DNA of 64,000 nt, from positions 1-64,000 of the forward strand of contig CABUKD010000003.1 in assembly GCA_902492105.1 (NCBI GenBank), read 5' to 3'. Under the pieces are notes generated by a model. That model did not search any database. It saw only the letters and a list, made by a program, of their open reading frames with translations, and had not been told where the DNA came from. Of this stretch, positions 1 through 7,566 are shown one piece after another. Made by a program: the position numbers and the translations under genes. Within the stretch, counting starts at the first letter, position 1. Every line of letters begins with the position of its first letter. The DNA comes from an uncultured Clostridium sp. Its GTDB lineage: Bacteria; Bacillota; Clostridia; TANB77; CAG-508.

Positions 1-68
1 TCAACACGATTTTTTTTATGCAAAAGTAGAAAAAACAGTACAAACGAAAAAATTCTGCAAAAACAAAA

Positions 69-97
69 TTGACAAAATAGCTAAAACGGTGTAAAAT
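69..97 (+). promoter_or_regulatory. Sigma-A promoter of gdpP
   Basis: TTGACA at 69-74, a 17-bp spacer and TAAAAT at 92-97, followed by an AAAGGAGAT ribosome binding site just before the gdpP ATG at 124. Confidence 0.8.
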
Positions 98-123
98 AGT
101 TACATTGAAAAAAGGAGATATTT

Positions 124-2124
124 ATGCCGAGTAACAATAGTAAAAAGATATTTGAAGGGCTTATTTCAAGAACAAAAGTATATTTAATTTTAATAGCTAT
201 TCTTTTAGGAATTATTTGTATTTTTAATGTACAATATATAATTCCTTCTATCATAGTATATGTTTTAATTCTAATATATACCTATTGGAGCAATCAAAAA
301 AGAAGAACCGAATTATCTGAGCATTTACAAGACTTAACTTTCCATGTGGATAAAGTGGCCAAAAATACATTAATCAATTCACCATTTCCTTTAATTATTG
401 CAGAAACTAATGGTAATATTGTGTGGAAAAGTGCCAAATTTGCACAAGAATTTGCCAATGTAGATATGGGGAATATTTTAAATGATTTATTAAAACAAAT
501 CAAACTAGAAATAGAAAACAACGAAGAAAACCCTGAAAAAAGTATTCATAAAGAAATAGAAATAGGAAATAAAATTTACGAAATTCTTGGAAAATATACC
601 AAGGCAAAAGAAGAATACATGCTTACTCTTTATTTCCTAGACGAAACCAAAAACATTGAATTACAAGAGAAATATGATGGCTCCAGAATATGTGTTGGAT
701 TAATTATGATTGATAATTATGAAGAATTAACACAAAGAATTAAAGACGAAGAAAAGCCGGAACTTTTAGCACAAATAGAAAAAACAATCTACGAATGGGC
801 AACTACCTTTGAAGGCTTAGTAGTAAAATCAGAAAGAGATACCTTTGTATGTGTATTTGAACAAAAATATTTGGCAGAGCTAGAAGAAAATAAATTTAAT
901 ATTCTAGATACAATAAAAGAACTGGAATTATCCAATAAAATGCAAATAACTTTAAGTATTGCAATTTCAAATGAAGGAGAATCTAATTACGAAAAATACA
1001 AATCTGCACAAGCAGGACTAGACATTGCACTTGGTAGAGGTGGAGACCAAACTGTAGTTAGAGAAAATGGAAAATATCAATTCTTTGGTGGTAGAACCCA
1101 AGAACTAGAAAAAAGAACCAAAGTAAAAGCAAGAATTGTATCACATGCTTTAGAAGAACTTATGAAAGAAGCAAAAAATGTTATGATTATGGGGCATACT
1201 AACTCAGATATTGATGCCATGGGAGCAAGTATGGGACTCTATCGTTTGGCAAAAACTTTGGGAGTAGAATCCTATATTGTACTAAATACAGTAGGAGTTA
1301 GTATACAAAACTTTATAGAAACAGCAAAACAAGAAAAAGAATATGAAGAAGCCATTATTAATAAATCAGAAGCACTTTCCAAAATTTCTCCAGAAACATT
1401 ATTAATTATAGCAGATACCCATAAAAAAAATTATGTAGAAGTGCCAGAGCTTTTAGAAGAAACATCCAAAATTGTTATTATAGATCACCATAGAAAAAGT
1501 CCAGACTATATCGAAGATGCAATTCTTACCTTCCATGAAGTATATGCATCTTCTGCATCAGAGTTAGTAACCGAAATATTAGAATATGCAAGCCAAGAAG
1601 TAGAACTAACTACCATTGAAGCAGAAAGTCTTTATGCAGGAATTATGATGGACACCAAAAACTTTACTTTTAAAACAGGTGTTAGAACCTTTGAAGCGGC
1701 AGCATATTTAAGAAAATGTGGTGTAGATATTATAAAAGTAAAAAAATGGTTCCAAAGTGATTTGAAAACCTATAATAAAATTTCTAAAATAGTAGAAAAT
1801 GCAGAAATTGTAAATGACACCATAGGAATTTCTACCTATACCGAAAATGATAAAGATGCTAACCTAGTTTGTGCCAAAGCAGCAGATGAGTTATTAACCA
1901 TTAGTGATATTACAGCTTCTTTTGTTATTGGAAAACTAGGAGATAAAGTTTGTATTAGTGGACGTTCTATTGGAGATATTAATGTACAAGTAATTCTTGA
2001 AAAATTGGGTGGTGGAGGTCACATTACCTTAGCAGGAGCACAAGTAGAAGGAATGACCATAGAAGAAGTCAAACAAGAACTAATTAATAGAATTAATGAA
2101 TATTTTAGTGAGATTTCAAGCTAG
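124..2124 (+). CDS. gdpP: GdpP-type cyclic-di-AMP phosphodiesterase
   Basis: Membrane-bound DHH/DHHA1 phosphodiesterase that hydrolyses cyclic di-AMP and so tunes potassium, osmotic and cell-wall homeostasis. Of 666 residues, two adjacent TM helices lie at about 18-36 and 38-55. They are followed by a degenerate PAS-like region, a degenerate GGDEF-like region (about 180-330), then the DHH domain with GHTNSDIDAMGASMG near 357, DTHKK near 435 and DHHRKSPDY near 460. DHHA1 follows with LGGGGH near 625. Length and order match GdpP/YybT. In Bacillus this gene is next to rplI and dnaC; here a sigma/anti-sigma pair and a toxin-antitoxin module lie between it and rplI. It has its own promoter and a terminator right after the stop. 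Confidence 0.95.
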   Translation: MPSNNSKKIFEGLISRTKVYLILIAILLGIICIFNVQYIIPSIIVYVLILIYTYWSNQKRRTELSEHLQDLTFHVDKVAKNTLINSPFPLIIAETNGNIVWKSAKFAQEFANVDMGNILNDLLKQIKLEIENNEENPEKSIHKEIEIGNKIYEILGKYTKAKEEYMLTLYFLDETKNIELQEKYDGSRICVGLIMIDNYEELTQRIKDEEKPELLAQIEKTIYEWATTFEGLVVKSERDTFVCVFEQKYLAELEENKFNILDTIKELELSNKMQITLSIAISNEGESNYEKYKSAQAGLDIALGRGGDQTVVRENGKYQFFGGRTQELEKRTKVKARIVSHALEELMKEAKNVMIMGHTNSDIDAMGASMGLYRLAKTLGVESYIVLNTVGVSIQNFIETAKQEKEYEEAIINKSEALSKISPETLLIIADTHKKNYVEVPELLEETSKIVIIDHHRKSPDYIEDAILTFHEVYASSASELVTEILEYASQEVELTTIEAESLYAGIMMDTKNFTFKTGVRTFEAAAYLRKCGVDIIKVKKWFQSDLKTYNKISKIVENAEIVNDTIGISTYTENDKDANLVCAKAADELLTISDITASFVIGKLGDKVCISGRSIGDINVQVILEKLGGGGHITLAGAQVEGMTIEEVKQELINRINEYFSEISS

Positions 2125-2132
2125 AAAAATAT

Positions 2133-2163
2133 AAAAAAGGCTGTAAAAATACAGTCTTTTTTA
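2133..2163 (+). terminator. Intrinsic terminator after gdpP
   Basis: Stem GGCTGT (2139-2144) pairs with ACAGTC (2151-2156), with one G-U pair. Flanking A-run and T-run extend the stem and supply the U tract. Confidence 0.8.
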
Positions 2164-2275
2164 GTATAAAATAAAAAAATTGGTAAAAATTGTAACGAAA
2201 TATCAAAATTAACACTCTTATTCTATAATAAAGGTAAATAAAAAACTTATCAATTATTGATAGAAGGGGAAAAAT

Positions 2276-2775
2276 ATGAACAAACAAGATAAAGCAAATA
2301 TGGAAGAAATTTATAAAACATATTCAAACCAATTATATAAATATTTATTTTGTTTGACTAGAAACGAAAGCTTATCTGAAGAGCTAAGTCAAGAAACATT
2401 TTGCATAGCATATGAGCAAATAGAAAAATTTAGAGGGGATTGTAAATTATTTGTCTGGTTATGCCAAATAGCAAAACATTTATATTATGCCGAAATAAAA
2501 AACAACAAAAATTAAAAACAGTATCATTAGAACATCTAGAAAATTTATCTAACACAACTAACACCGATGCAGAAACCATTGCCAAACTAGATACCTATCA
2601 AAAAATAAACAAGTTAAATGAAAAAGCAAGAGAAGTTATGTACTTAAAGATTATAGGCAATTTTACTTTTAAAGAAATAGGTCAGATATTAGATATAAGT
2701 GAAAACACGGCAAGAGTAACATTCTATAGAGGAAAATTAAAAATAAAGGAGAGTGATAGCAATGAAAAAGAATGA
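2276..2775 (+). CDS. ECF-type RNA polymerase sigma factor, split by a -1 frameshift
   Basis: Small sigma-70 family protein that would redirect RNA polymerase. The first part (2276-2515) holds region 2 (Y-K-T-Y-x-x-Q-L-Y, LSEELSQETF). The second part (frame of 2461-2775) holds region 4 (EKAREVMYLKIIGNFTFKEI and SENTARVTFYRGK). Together they make about 166 residues, the usual ECF length. The frames meet at 2497-2503, which reads A AAA AAC in frame, a canonical -1 slippery heptamer. One fewer A than an intact gene is the alternative reading. A TATAAT at 2224-2229 lacks a good -35; a TGTAAC at 2190-2195 could be an ECF-type -35, unproven. The gene overlaps the following anti-sigma gene, so the two are co-translated. 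Confidence 0.8.
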
Positions 2776-3502
2776 AGAATGTGAAATCGTACGAGATTTG
2801 CTACCAAGTTATTTAGAAAAACTAACCAATGAAAAAACAAATGAATTTATAGAAAAACATATAGCAGAATGTGAAGAATGTAAAAAAGTATTAGAGAAAA
2901 TGAATGAAAAAGTAGCATTAGATATCGTACAAAACAAAAAAGAAGCAGATTATTTAGAAAAGGCAAAAAGAAGACAAATGCTAAAAAACAGCATAACATC
3001 TATTATATTATTTATCACTGTTTCCGCATTTATTTTTATCTGTGTATTTGTAACAACATATGAATATAAAGTAAGAACAGAGGATGGAAAAGTAGATATA
3101 GCAGAAACAATGAAAATATGGTTGCAGATTTATGATGAGGCAGATCCGATTGAAAAACCAAAAGTTTCACATATTTTAATGACAGATACTTTTGAAGATG
3201 CTTATTCAGAAGAACCAGAAAATATGAAAAAAGTAACATTCTTATTTACTTTTGACTTAAATAAAAATATTTGTCTATCCACTAAAATATGTCAAGAAGG
3301 CTATAGCGAAAAAGAAATGAAAACTAGTTATGAATCTTTAAAAAAAGTAGAAATAGAAGGGCCTGTGCCTATACTTACTGATGTTCAAATGGTAGATGGA
3401 AAACTAATTTATAGTTTGAATGAATGGGTAAGAAAAACAAAAGAGGAAGTATTAAAAGATATACAAACTAATTTTTCACAATGTACAGTTTTAGAATTTT
3501 AA
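2762..3502 (+). CDS. Membrane anti-sigma factor with N-terminal zinc finger
   Basis: Partner of the preceding ECF sigma factor, expected to hold it at the membrane. The N-terminus has the zf-HC2 / ZAS pattern H-I-A-E-C-E-E-C-K-K (H-x3-C-x2-C) at about residues 34-43. One TM helix (ITSIILFITVSAFIFICVFV) lies near 78-97, followed by an extracytoplasmic domain of about 145 residues with no family I recognise. ATG 2762 is preferred over the upstream GTG 2753 because AAGGAGAG (2746-2753) is correctly spaced only for 2762. The start lies inside the 3' end of the sigma gene (14-bp overlap), the usual coupled arrangement. Confidence 0.8.
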   Translation: MKKNEECEIVRDLLPSYLEKLTNEKTNEFIEKHIAECEECKKVLEKMNEKVALDIVQNKKEADYLEKAKRRQMLKNSITSIILFITVSAFIFICVFVTTYEYKVRTEDGKVDIAETMKIWLQIYDEADPIEKPKVSHILMTDTFEDAYSEEPENMKKVTFLFTFDLNKNICLSTKICQEGYSEKEMKTSYESLKKVEIEGPVPILTDVQMVDGKLIYSLNEWVRKTKEEVLKDIQTNFSQCTVLEF

Positions 3503-3531
3503 AAGAGGAGAGAATGTTCTCCTCTTTTTAA
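3501..3531 (+). terminator. Intrinsic terminator after the anti-sigma gene
   Basis: Perfect 11-bp stem 3501-3511 with 3518-3528 (AAAAGAGGAGA / TCTCCTCTTTT), 6-nt loop, T-run on the 3' arm. Confidence 0.85.
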
Positions 3532-3592
3532 AGAAAGTAGCTAAAAATAAATTTGCTTAAGTGCAATTATAGTAAGAAGGATTACTCTCTTA

Positions 3593-3856
3593 TTAATTGT
3601 TATAGTGTCCTTTACATTGAATAACTTCTATTTGATTATTTGTGACTTTATACACTAATCTATTTACTTCATCTATTCTCCTACTCCAGTAACCATTTAA
3701 ATTATTTTTTAATGGTTCTGGTTTACCCATTCCAGTAAAATTATTTCTTGCTATATCTGCGAGCAATTGATTAATTCTTTTTAGAGTTTTTTTGTCTTGA
3801 GTTTGCCAATAACAATATTCTTCCCACGATTTACTAGTAAAAAGTATATTATTCAT
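3593..3856 (-). CDS. yoeB: YoeB/Txe family mRNA interferase toxin
   Basis: 87-residue toxin of the YoeB fold, a ribosome-dependent mRNA endonuclease that halts translation when freed from its antitoxin. Family hallmarks are visible through its length: WEEYCYWQTQDKKTLKRIN at the N-terminus, GMGKPEPLKNNLNGYWSRRI in the middle and the catalytic C-terminal GHYNN. Its ATG overlaps the antitoxin stop by 8 bp (ATGAATAA) with an AAAGGAGATGG Shine-Dalgarno inside the antitoxin end. It therefore depends on antitoxin translation. Full length, no damage seen. Confidence 0.93.
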   Translation of the reverse strand: MNNILFTSKSWEEYCYWQTQDKKTLKRINQLLADIARNNFTGMGKPEPLKNNLNGYWSRRIDEVNRLVYKVTNNQIEVIQCKGHYNN

Positions 3857-4121
3857 CTTCCATCTCCTTTAATTCATCTATTGTCTTAGTTATTGTTTTA
3901 CCTTCTTGTAACTGCTTAATGGATTCTTCTATAGCTTTTATATTAGTATCAGAATAAAATGGGTCTATTGCTACATCAAAAGGAATTCTCTTTTCTCTAG
4001 TCATCTTTTTAATAAATATATTTAAAGCTGTAGTAACTGTCATGCCTAATTCATTACAAATTTCTTCCATTTCTTTTTTCGTTTTTTCATCGATTCGAAA
4101 ATTAATTAAGGTTTGTGCCAT
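3849..4121 (-). CDS. RelB/DinJ family ribbon-helix-helix antitoxin
   Basis: 90-residue antitoxin. The N-terminus MAQTLINFRIDEKTKKE is the DNA-binding beta strand and helix of RelB/DinJ proteins; LGMTVTTALNIFIKKM and IPFDV follow as in the family. The acidic C-terminal tail would wrap the toxin. ATG 4121 is chosen over GTG 4130 because the AAAGAGGTGA ribosome binding site (about 4127-4136) overlaps the GTG. YoeB toxins are classically paired with YefM/Phd antitoxins; a RelB/DinJ partner is known in Firmicutes but is less usual. Expected to autorepress through the palindrome at 4147-4160. Confidence 0.9.
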   Translation of the reverse strand: MAQTLINFRIDEKTKKEMEEICNELGMTVTTALNIFIKKMTREKRIPFDVAIDPFYSDTNIKAIEESIKQLQEGKTITKTIDELKEMEDE

Positions 4122-4144
4122 ATTTATCACCTCTTTCTATTAAT

Positions 4145-4173
4145 ATTATATTATAATATAAAGATAATGTCAA
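4145..4173 (-). promoter_or_regulatory. Toxin-antitoxin promoter with candidate operator
   Basis: On the minus strand: TTGACA (4173-4168), 17-bp spacer, TATAAT (4150-4145), both consensus. A perfect 14-bp palindrome TATATTATAATATA at 4147-4160 covers the -10 and spacer and is a natural autorepression site. Confidence 0.8.
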
Positions 4174-4256
4174 TATATTGTCTTTACATATTATGCTGCA
4201 AAAATATTATTTTATGCATTTTTTCAACACTTTTTCACCCAAAATACTTCAAATAC

Positions 4257-4285
4257 TTGAAAAAAATGCAATTTTAGAGTATGAT
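4257..4285 (+). promoter_or_regulatory. Promoter of rplI-dnaB
   Basis: TTGAAA at 4257-4262, 17-bp spacer, TATGAT at 4280-4285. The leader before rplI contains an A-run/T-run hairpin around 4305-4335, ending shortly before the AGGAGGC ribosome binding site. It could attenuate or mask initiation. Confidence 0.7.
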
Positions 4286-4354
4286 AGATACAGCAAAATA
4301 GAATAAAAAAAGAAAAATACTTCTTTTTTCTTTTTAGAATAGGAGGCAAAACAT

Positions 4355-4801
4355 ATGAAAGTAATTTTACTAGATAATATCAAAGGAGTAGGAAAAAAAG
4401 ATGAAATTATTAATGCTAGTGATGGATATGCTAGAAACTTTTTACTACCTAAAAAACTAGCAGTAGAAGCCAATAGCGCAAATATGAGTAAGTTAAAAGC
4501 AAAACAAGATTCAAATCAATATAGAAAAAATGTAGAAAAAGAAGATGCTCAAAAAGTAGCAGAAAAACTAAAAGGTATTTTACTAAAAATTTCTGTAAAA
4601 GCAGGAGAAAATGGTAAAATTTTTGGCTCTATTACTTCTAAAGAAATTGCAGAAAATTTAAAAACACAATACCAAATTGAAGTAGATAAAAAGAAAATAG
4701 AACTAAAAGAACCAATTAAAACATTGGGTAGTTTTACAGTACAAATTAGATTATATGAAGGTGTAATAGGAAATTTAAAAATACAAATGATTTCACAATA
4801 A
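4355..4801 (+). CDS. rplI: Large ribosomal subunit protein bL9
   Basis: 148 residues, normal bL9 length. The N-domain begins MKVILLDNIKGVGKKDEII and DGYARNFLLPKKLA, the conserved rRNA-binding surface. A long helix (residues about 45-75) leads to the C-domain with FGSITSKEIA. AATAGGAGGC precedes the ATG. Followed by dnaB after 26 bp, the conserved rplI-dnaB operon of Firmicutes. Confidence 0.97.
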   Translation: MKVILLDNIKGVGKKDEIINASDGYARNFLLPKKLAVEANSANMSKLKAKQDSNQYRKNVEKEDAQKVAEKLKGILLKISVKAGENGKIFGSITSKEIAENLKTQYQIEVDKKKIELKEPIKTLGSFTVQIRLYEGVIGNLKIQMISQ

Positions 4802-4827
4802 TAAAAAATCTTATTGGGGGCTAAAAT

Positions 4828-6159
4828 ATGGAACTAGGTAGAATTCCACCACATGATATAGAAGCAGAACAAGCAGTAATTGGTAGTATGTTAACAGATA
4901 AAGATGCTATTATGGTAGCAGTAGAAGTACTAAAAGAAGATGACTTTTACCGTGAGGATAATAAGCAAATTTATAGTGCAATTTTAAATTTGTATAACCG
5001 TGCAGAACCAGTCGATATTATTACCTTAAAGAGAGAATTAGAGTCCATGAAACAATTAGAAGCAGTTGGTGGACTAGAATATATAGCAGAACTTCCAGAC
5101 AAGGTTCCAACTACTGCCAACGTAGAGCAATATATTAAAATCGTAGAAGAAAAATCAGCTTTAAGAGCTCTAATTAAAACAGCAAATGAATTAATTACTC
5201 TTGGATATGACCAAACACAAGAAATAGAAGATATTTTGGATACAGCAGAACATAAAATTTTTAATGTCATTCAAAATAGAAATCAAAAAGGATATAGTTC
5301 TATTAAAGATATTTTAGTAGATTCTTTTACACAATTAGAACAATTATATAACCAAAAACAACATATTACAGGAGTTCCAACAGGATTTGCTGATTTAGAT
5401 TTTATTACCGCAGGTCTGCATCCATCAGATTTAGTTATTGTTGCTGCAAGACCTGCCATGGGTAAATCTGCTTTTGCTTTAAATATTGCAACAAATGCAG
5501 CAGTAAGAGCAAATACACCAGTTGCTATTTTTAGCTTGGAAATGTCAAAAGAACAGATGACAAACCGTATTTTATGCAGTGAAGCCATGGTAGACAGTAA
5601 CAAAGTAAGAACCGGTAAAGTAGATGATGAAGATTGGCAAAAGCTTGCAGAAGCTTCTGGAGAACTATCACAAGCACAAATATTTATTGACGATACTCCA
5701 GGTATTTCCGTTATGGAAATTAGGGCAAAGTGTAGAAAAATGAAATTGGAAAAAAATATTGGTATGGTAGTAATTGACTATATTCAATTAGTACAAGGAA
5801 GTAATAGAAAAGGGGGAAGCCGTGAGCAAGAAATTTCTGAAATTAGCCGTTCTCTTAAAATTTTGGCAAAGGAAATTAATGTACCAGTAATTGCCCTTTC
5901 ACAGCTTTCTAGATCTGTAGAACAAAGACCAGATCATAGACCAATGCTTTCAGACCTTCGTGAATCTGGAGCTATTGAGCAAGATGCTGATATTGTTATG
6001 TTTTTATATCGTGATGATTATTATAATGAAAATTCAGAAAAGAAAAATATTGCAGAAGTTATTTTGGCAAAACACAGAGCAGGTTCCACAGGAACAGTAG
6101 AACTTTTATGGCTTGGCAATTATACCAAATTTGCTAATTTAGATAAATATAGGGAATAA
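4828..6159 (+). CDS. dnaB: Replicative DNA helicase DnaB/DnaC
   Basis: Hexameric helicase that unwinds DNA at the replication fork. 443 residues. The N-terminal primase-interacting domain starts IPPHDIEAEQAVIGSML. The RecA-like motor carries Walker A ARPAMGKSAFA near residue 207, Walker B MVVIDYIQLVQG near 310, SQLSRSVEQRP, LRESGAIEQDAD and the terminal AKHRAGSTGTVEL loop. Complete, no intein. Co-transcribed with rplI. The next 200 bp hold an unusual stem element rather than a simple terminator. Confidence 0.97.
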   Translation: MELGRIPPHDIEAEQAVIGSMLTDKDAIMVAVEVLKEDDFYREDNKQIYSAILNLYNRAEPVDIITLKRELESMKQLEAVGGLEYIAELPDKVPTTANVEQYIKIVEEKSALRALIKTANELITLGYDQTQEIEDILDTAEHKIFNVIQNRNQKGYSSIKDILVDSFTQLEQLYNQKQHITGVPTGFADLDFITAGLHPSDLVIVAARPAMGKSAFALNIATNAAVRANTPVAIFSLEMSKEQMTNRILCSEAMVDSNKVRTGKVDDEDWQKLAEASGELSQAQIFIDDTPGISVMEIRAKCRKMKLEKNIGMVVIDYIQLVQGSNRKGGSREQEISEISRSLKILAKEINVPVIALSQLSRSVEQRPDHRPMLSDLRESGAIEQDADIVMFLYRDDYYNENSEKKNIAEVILAKHRAGSTGTVELLWLGNYTKFANLDKYRE

Positions 6160-6174
6160 TTTAATAATTTTGGA

Positions 6175-6321
6175 TTTTGCTAAATATCATCTATTTTTGT
6201 AGTGAGGCTGTGGGGACCAGCGAGTTATAGTCTGTTATAAAATTTTGTGAAAGCAAAATTTTATTTACAGACTATTACGAAGTAGGGATGGAACGGAAAA
6301 AATAGATGATATTTAGCAAAA
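6175..6321. ncRNA. Candidate structured element between dnaB and tilS
   Basis: Perfect 24-bp inverted repeat (6175-6198 with 6298-6321) encloses a second nested hairpin: ATAGTCTGT (6227-6235) with ACAGACTAT (6267-6275), continued by ATAAAATTTTG (6237-6247) with CAAAATTTTAT (6254-6264). Between the stems sit GC-richer unpaired strands, including GGCTGTGGGGACCAGCGAG with a 4-bp GCTG/CAGC stem, and GAAGTAGGGATGGAACGG. No ORF. It could be a folded RNA, a terminator/antiterminator, or a MITE-like insertion. No known family recognised. Confidence 0.6.
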
Positions 6322-6360
6322 AAATAAATTAAAAATTGTAGAAGGAAATAAAATAGGAAA

Positions 6361-7383
6361 ATGTTACACGAAAAATTATTAAAAACAATTCAAAAATATA
6401 ACTTAATACAAAAGCAAGATAAAATTGTAATTGGAGTATCTGGTGGACCTGATTCTATGTGTCTACTAGATTCTTTATATTGTTTAAAAGAAAAACTTGG
6501 CATTGAAATTGTAGTAGCACATGTAAATCATATGATAAGAAAAGAAGCAGAAGAAGAAACAGCCTATGTAAAAAAATATTGTAATAAGCATGATATTCCT
6601 TGCTATATAAAAAAAGTAGAAGTAATAGCACTTGCAAAAGAACAAAAGCTAGGGACAGAAGAAATGGGTAGGAAAATACGTTATGACTTTTTTATAGAAG
6701 TTGCTAAAAAAGCAGGGGCTAATAAAATTGCAACTGCACATAATGCCAATGACAATGCAGAAACCGTTTTTATGAATATTTTACGCGGAAGCGGAATCTC
6801 TGGATTAAAAGGTATTGAATTAAAGCGTAATTTACAAGGTTTAGAATTAATAAGACCACTAAGAGAATGTACAAGAAATGAAATAGAGCAGTATTGCAAA
6901 GAGCAGAAGTTAAATCCAAAAATAGATTCTTCTAATTTAGAAAATGATTATACCAGAAATAAAATTAGAAATATAGTAATTCCTTATTTACAAAAAGAAT
7001 TTAATCCAAATATAATAAAAGGACTTAATAGACTTTCAGATTTAGCCTTAGAAGAAGAAGAATATTTTTCAGAAATTGTAGTAAAGCAGTATGAAAGTTT
7101 AAAAATAGGGGAAAATGAAAAAGAGATTATTTTAAATTTGAAAGAATTTAATCTTTTACCAAAGGTTATAAAAGAGAAACTTCTTTTATATACTATTAAC
7201 AAAAAAGCAGGAAGTATACAAGGTATTGGAAAAATTCATATTGAAGATATTATTCAATTATGTCAAAATAATATTGGTAATAAATACTTAACCCCTAATA
7301 AAAATATTAAAATTTTAGTAGATAAAGGTAAAATTTTTTTAGAGTTTAAATATGAACCTTCCGTAAGCAAAGCCTTGGTATAA
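6361..7383 (+). CDS. tilS: tRNA(Ile)-lysidine synthase TilS
   Basis: Converts the wobble C34 of tRNA-Ile(CAU) to lysidine, making it read AUA. P-loop GVSGGPDSMCLLD at about residues 24-36 is the N-type ATP pyrophosphatase signature; TAHNANDNAETVFMNILRGS is the second conserved block. 340 residues. It contains the catalytic domain plus the middle helical domain but only a short C-terminal region compared with about 460-residue homologues. Weak AAGGAA ribosome binding sites precede the ATG. The hpt gene that commonly sits between tilS and ftsH is absent. Confidence 0.93.
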   Translation: MLHEKLLKTIQKYNLIQKQDKIVIGVSGGPDSMCLLDSLYCLKEKLGIEIVVAHVNHMIRKEAEEETAYVKKYCNKHDIPCYIKKVEVIALAKEQKLGTEEMGRKIRYDFFIEVAKKAGANKIATAHNANDNAETVFMNILRGSGISGLKGIELKRNLQGLELIRPLRECTRNEIEQYCKEQKLNPKIDSSNLENDYTRNKIRNIVIPYLQKEFNPNIIKGLNRLSDLALEEEEYFSEIVVKQYESLKIGENEKEIILNLKEFNLLPKVIKEKLLLYTINKKAGSIQGIGKIHIEDIIQLCQNNIGNKYLTPNKNIKILVDKGKIFLEFKYEPSVSKALV

Positions 7384-7417
7384 CTAAATTTGCCAAGTGA
7401 AAGTTTTGTGAAAATAC

Positions 7418-7446
7418 TTGCATTTAACAAATCAATATGTTATAGT
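7418..7446 (+). promoter_or_regulatory. Promoter of ftsH, extended -10
   Basis: TTGCAT at 7418-7423, 17-bp spacer, TATAGT at 7441-7446 preceded by TG at 7438-7439, an extended -10. Confidence 0.75.
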
Positions 7447-7566
7447 CTAGGTTGTAAAAATTGGTAAGTATGTTTTATAGAGAAAATTACTCTTAAAAAT
7501 TTAGCCAATAGAATTAATTAGTTTTGAAAAAGTAAAATGGGAAAACTAAATAGAGGAGGAAATCAA

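Noticed and set aside
6270..6310. T-box-like sequence (GGGATGGAACGG) in the dnaB-tilS element
   Set aside because: Differs from the T-box core (GGGUGGNACCGCG) at key positions, there is no specifier stem, and tilS is not an aminoacyl-tRNA synthetase or amino acid gene.
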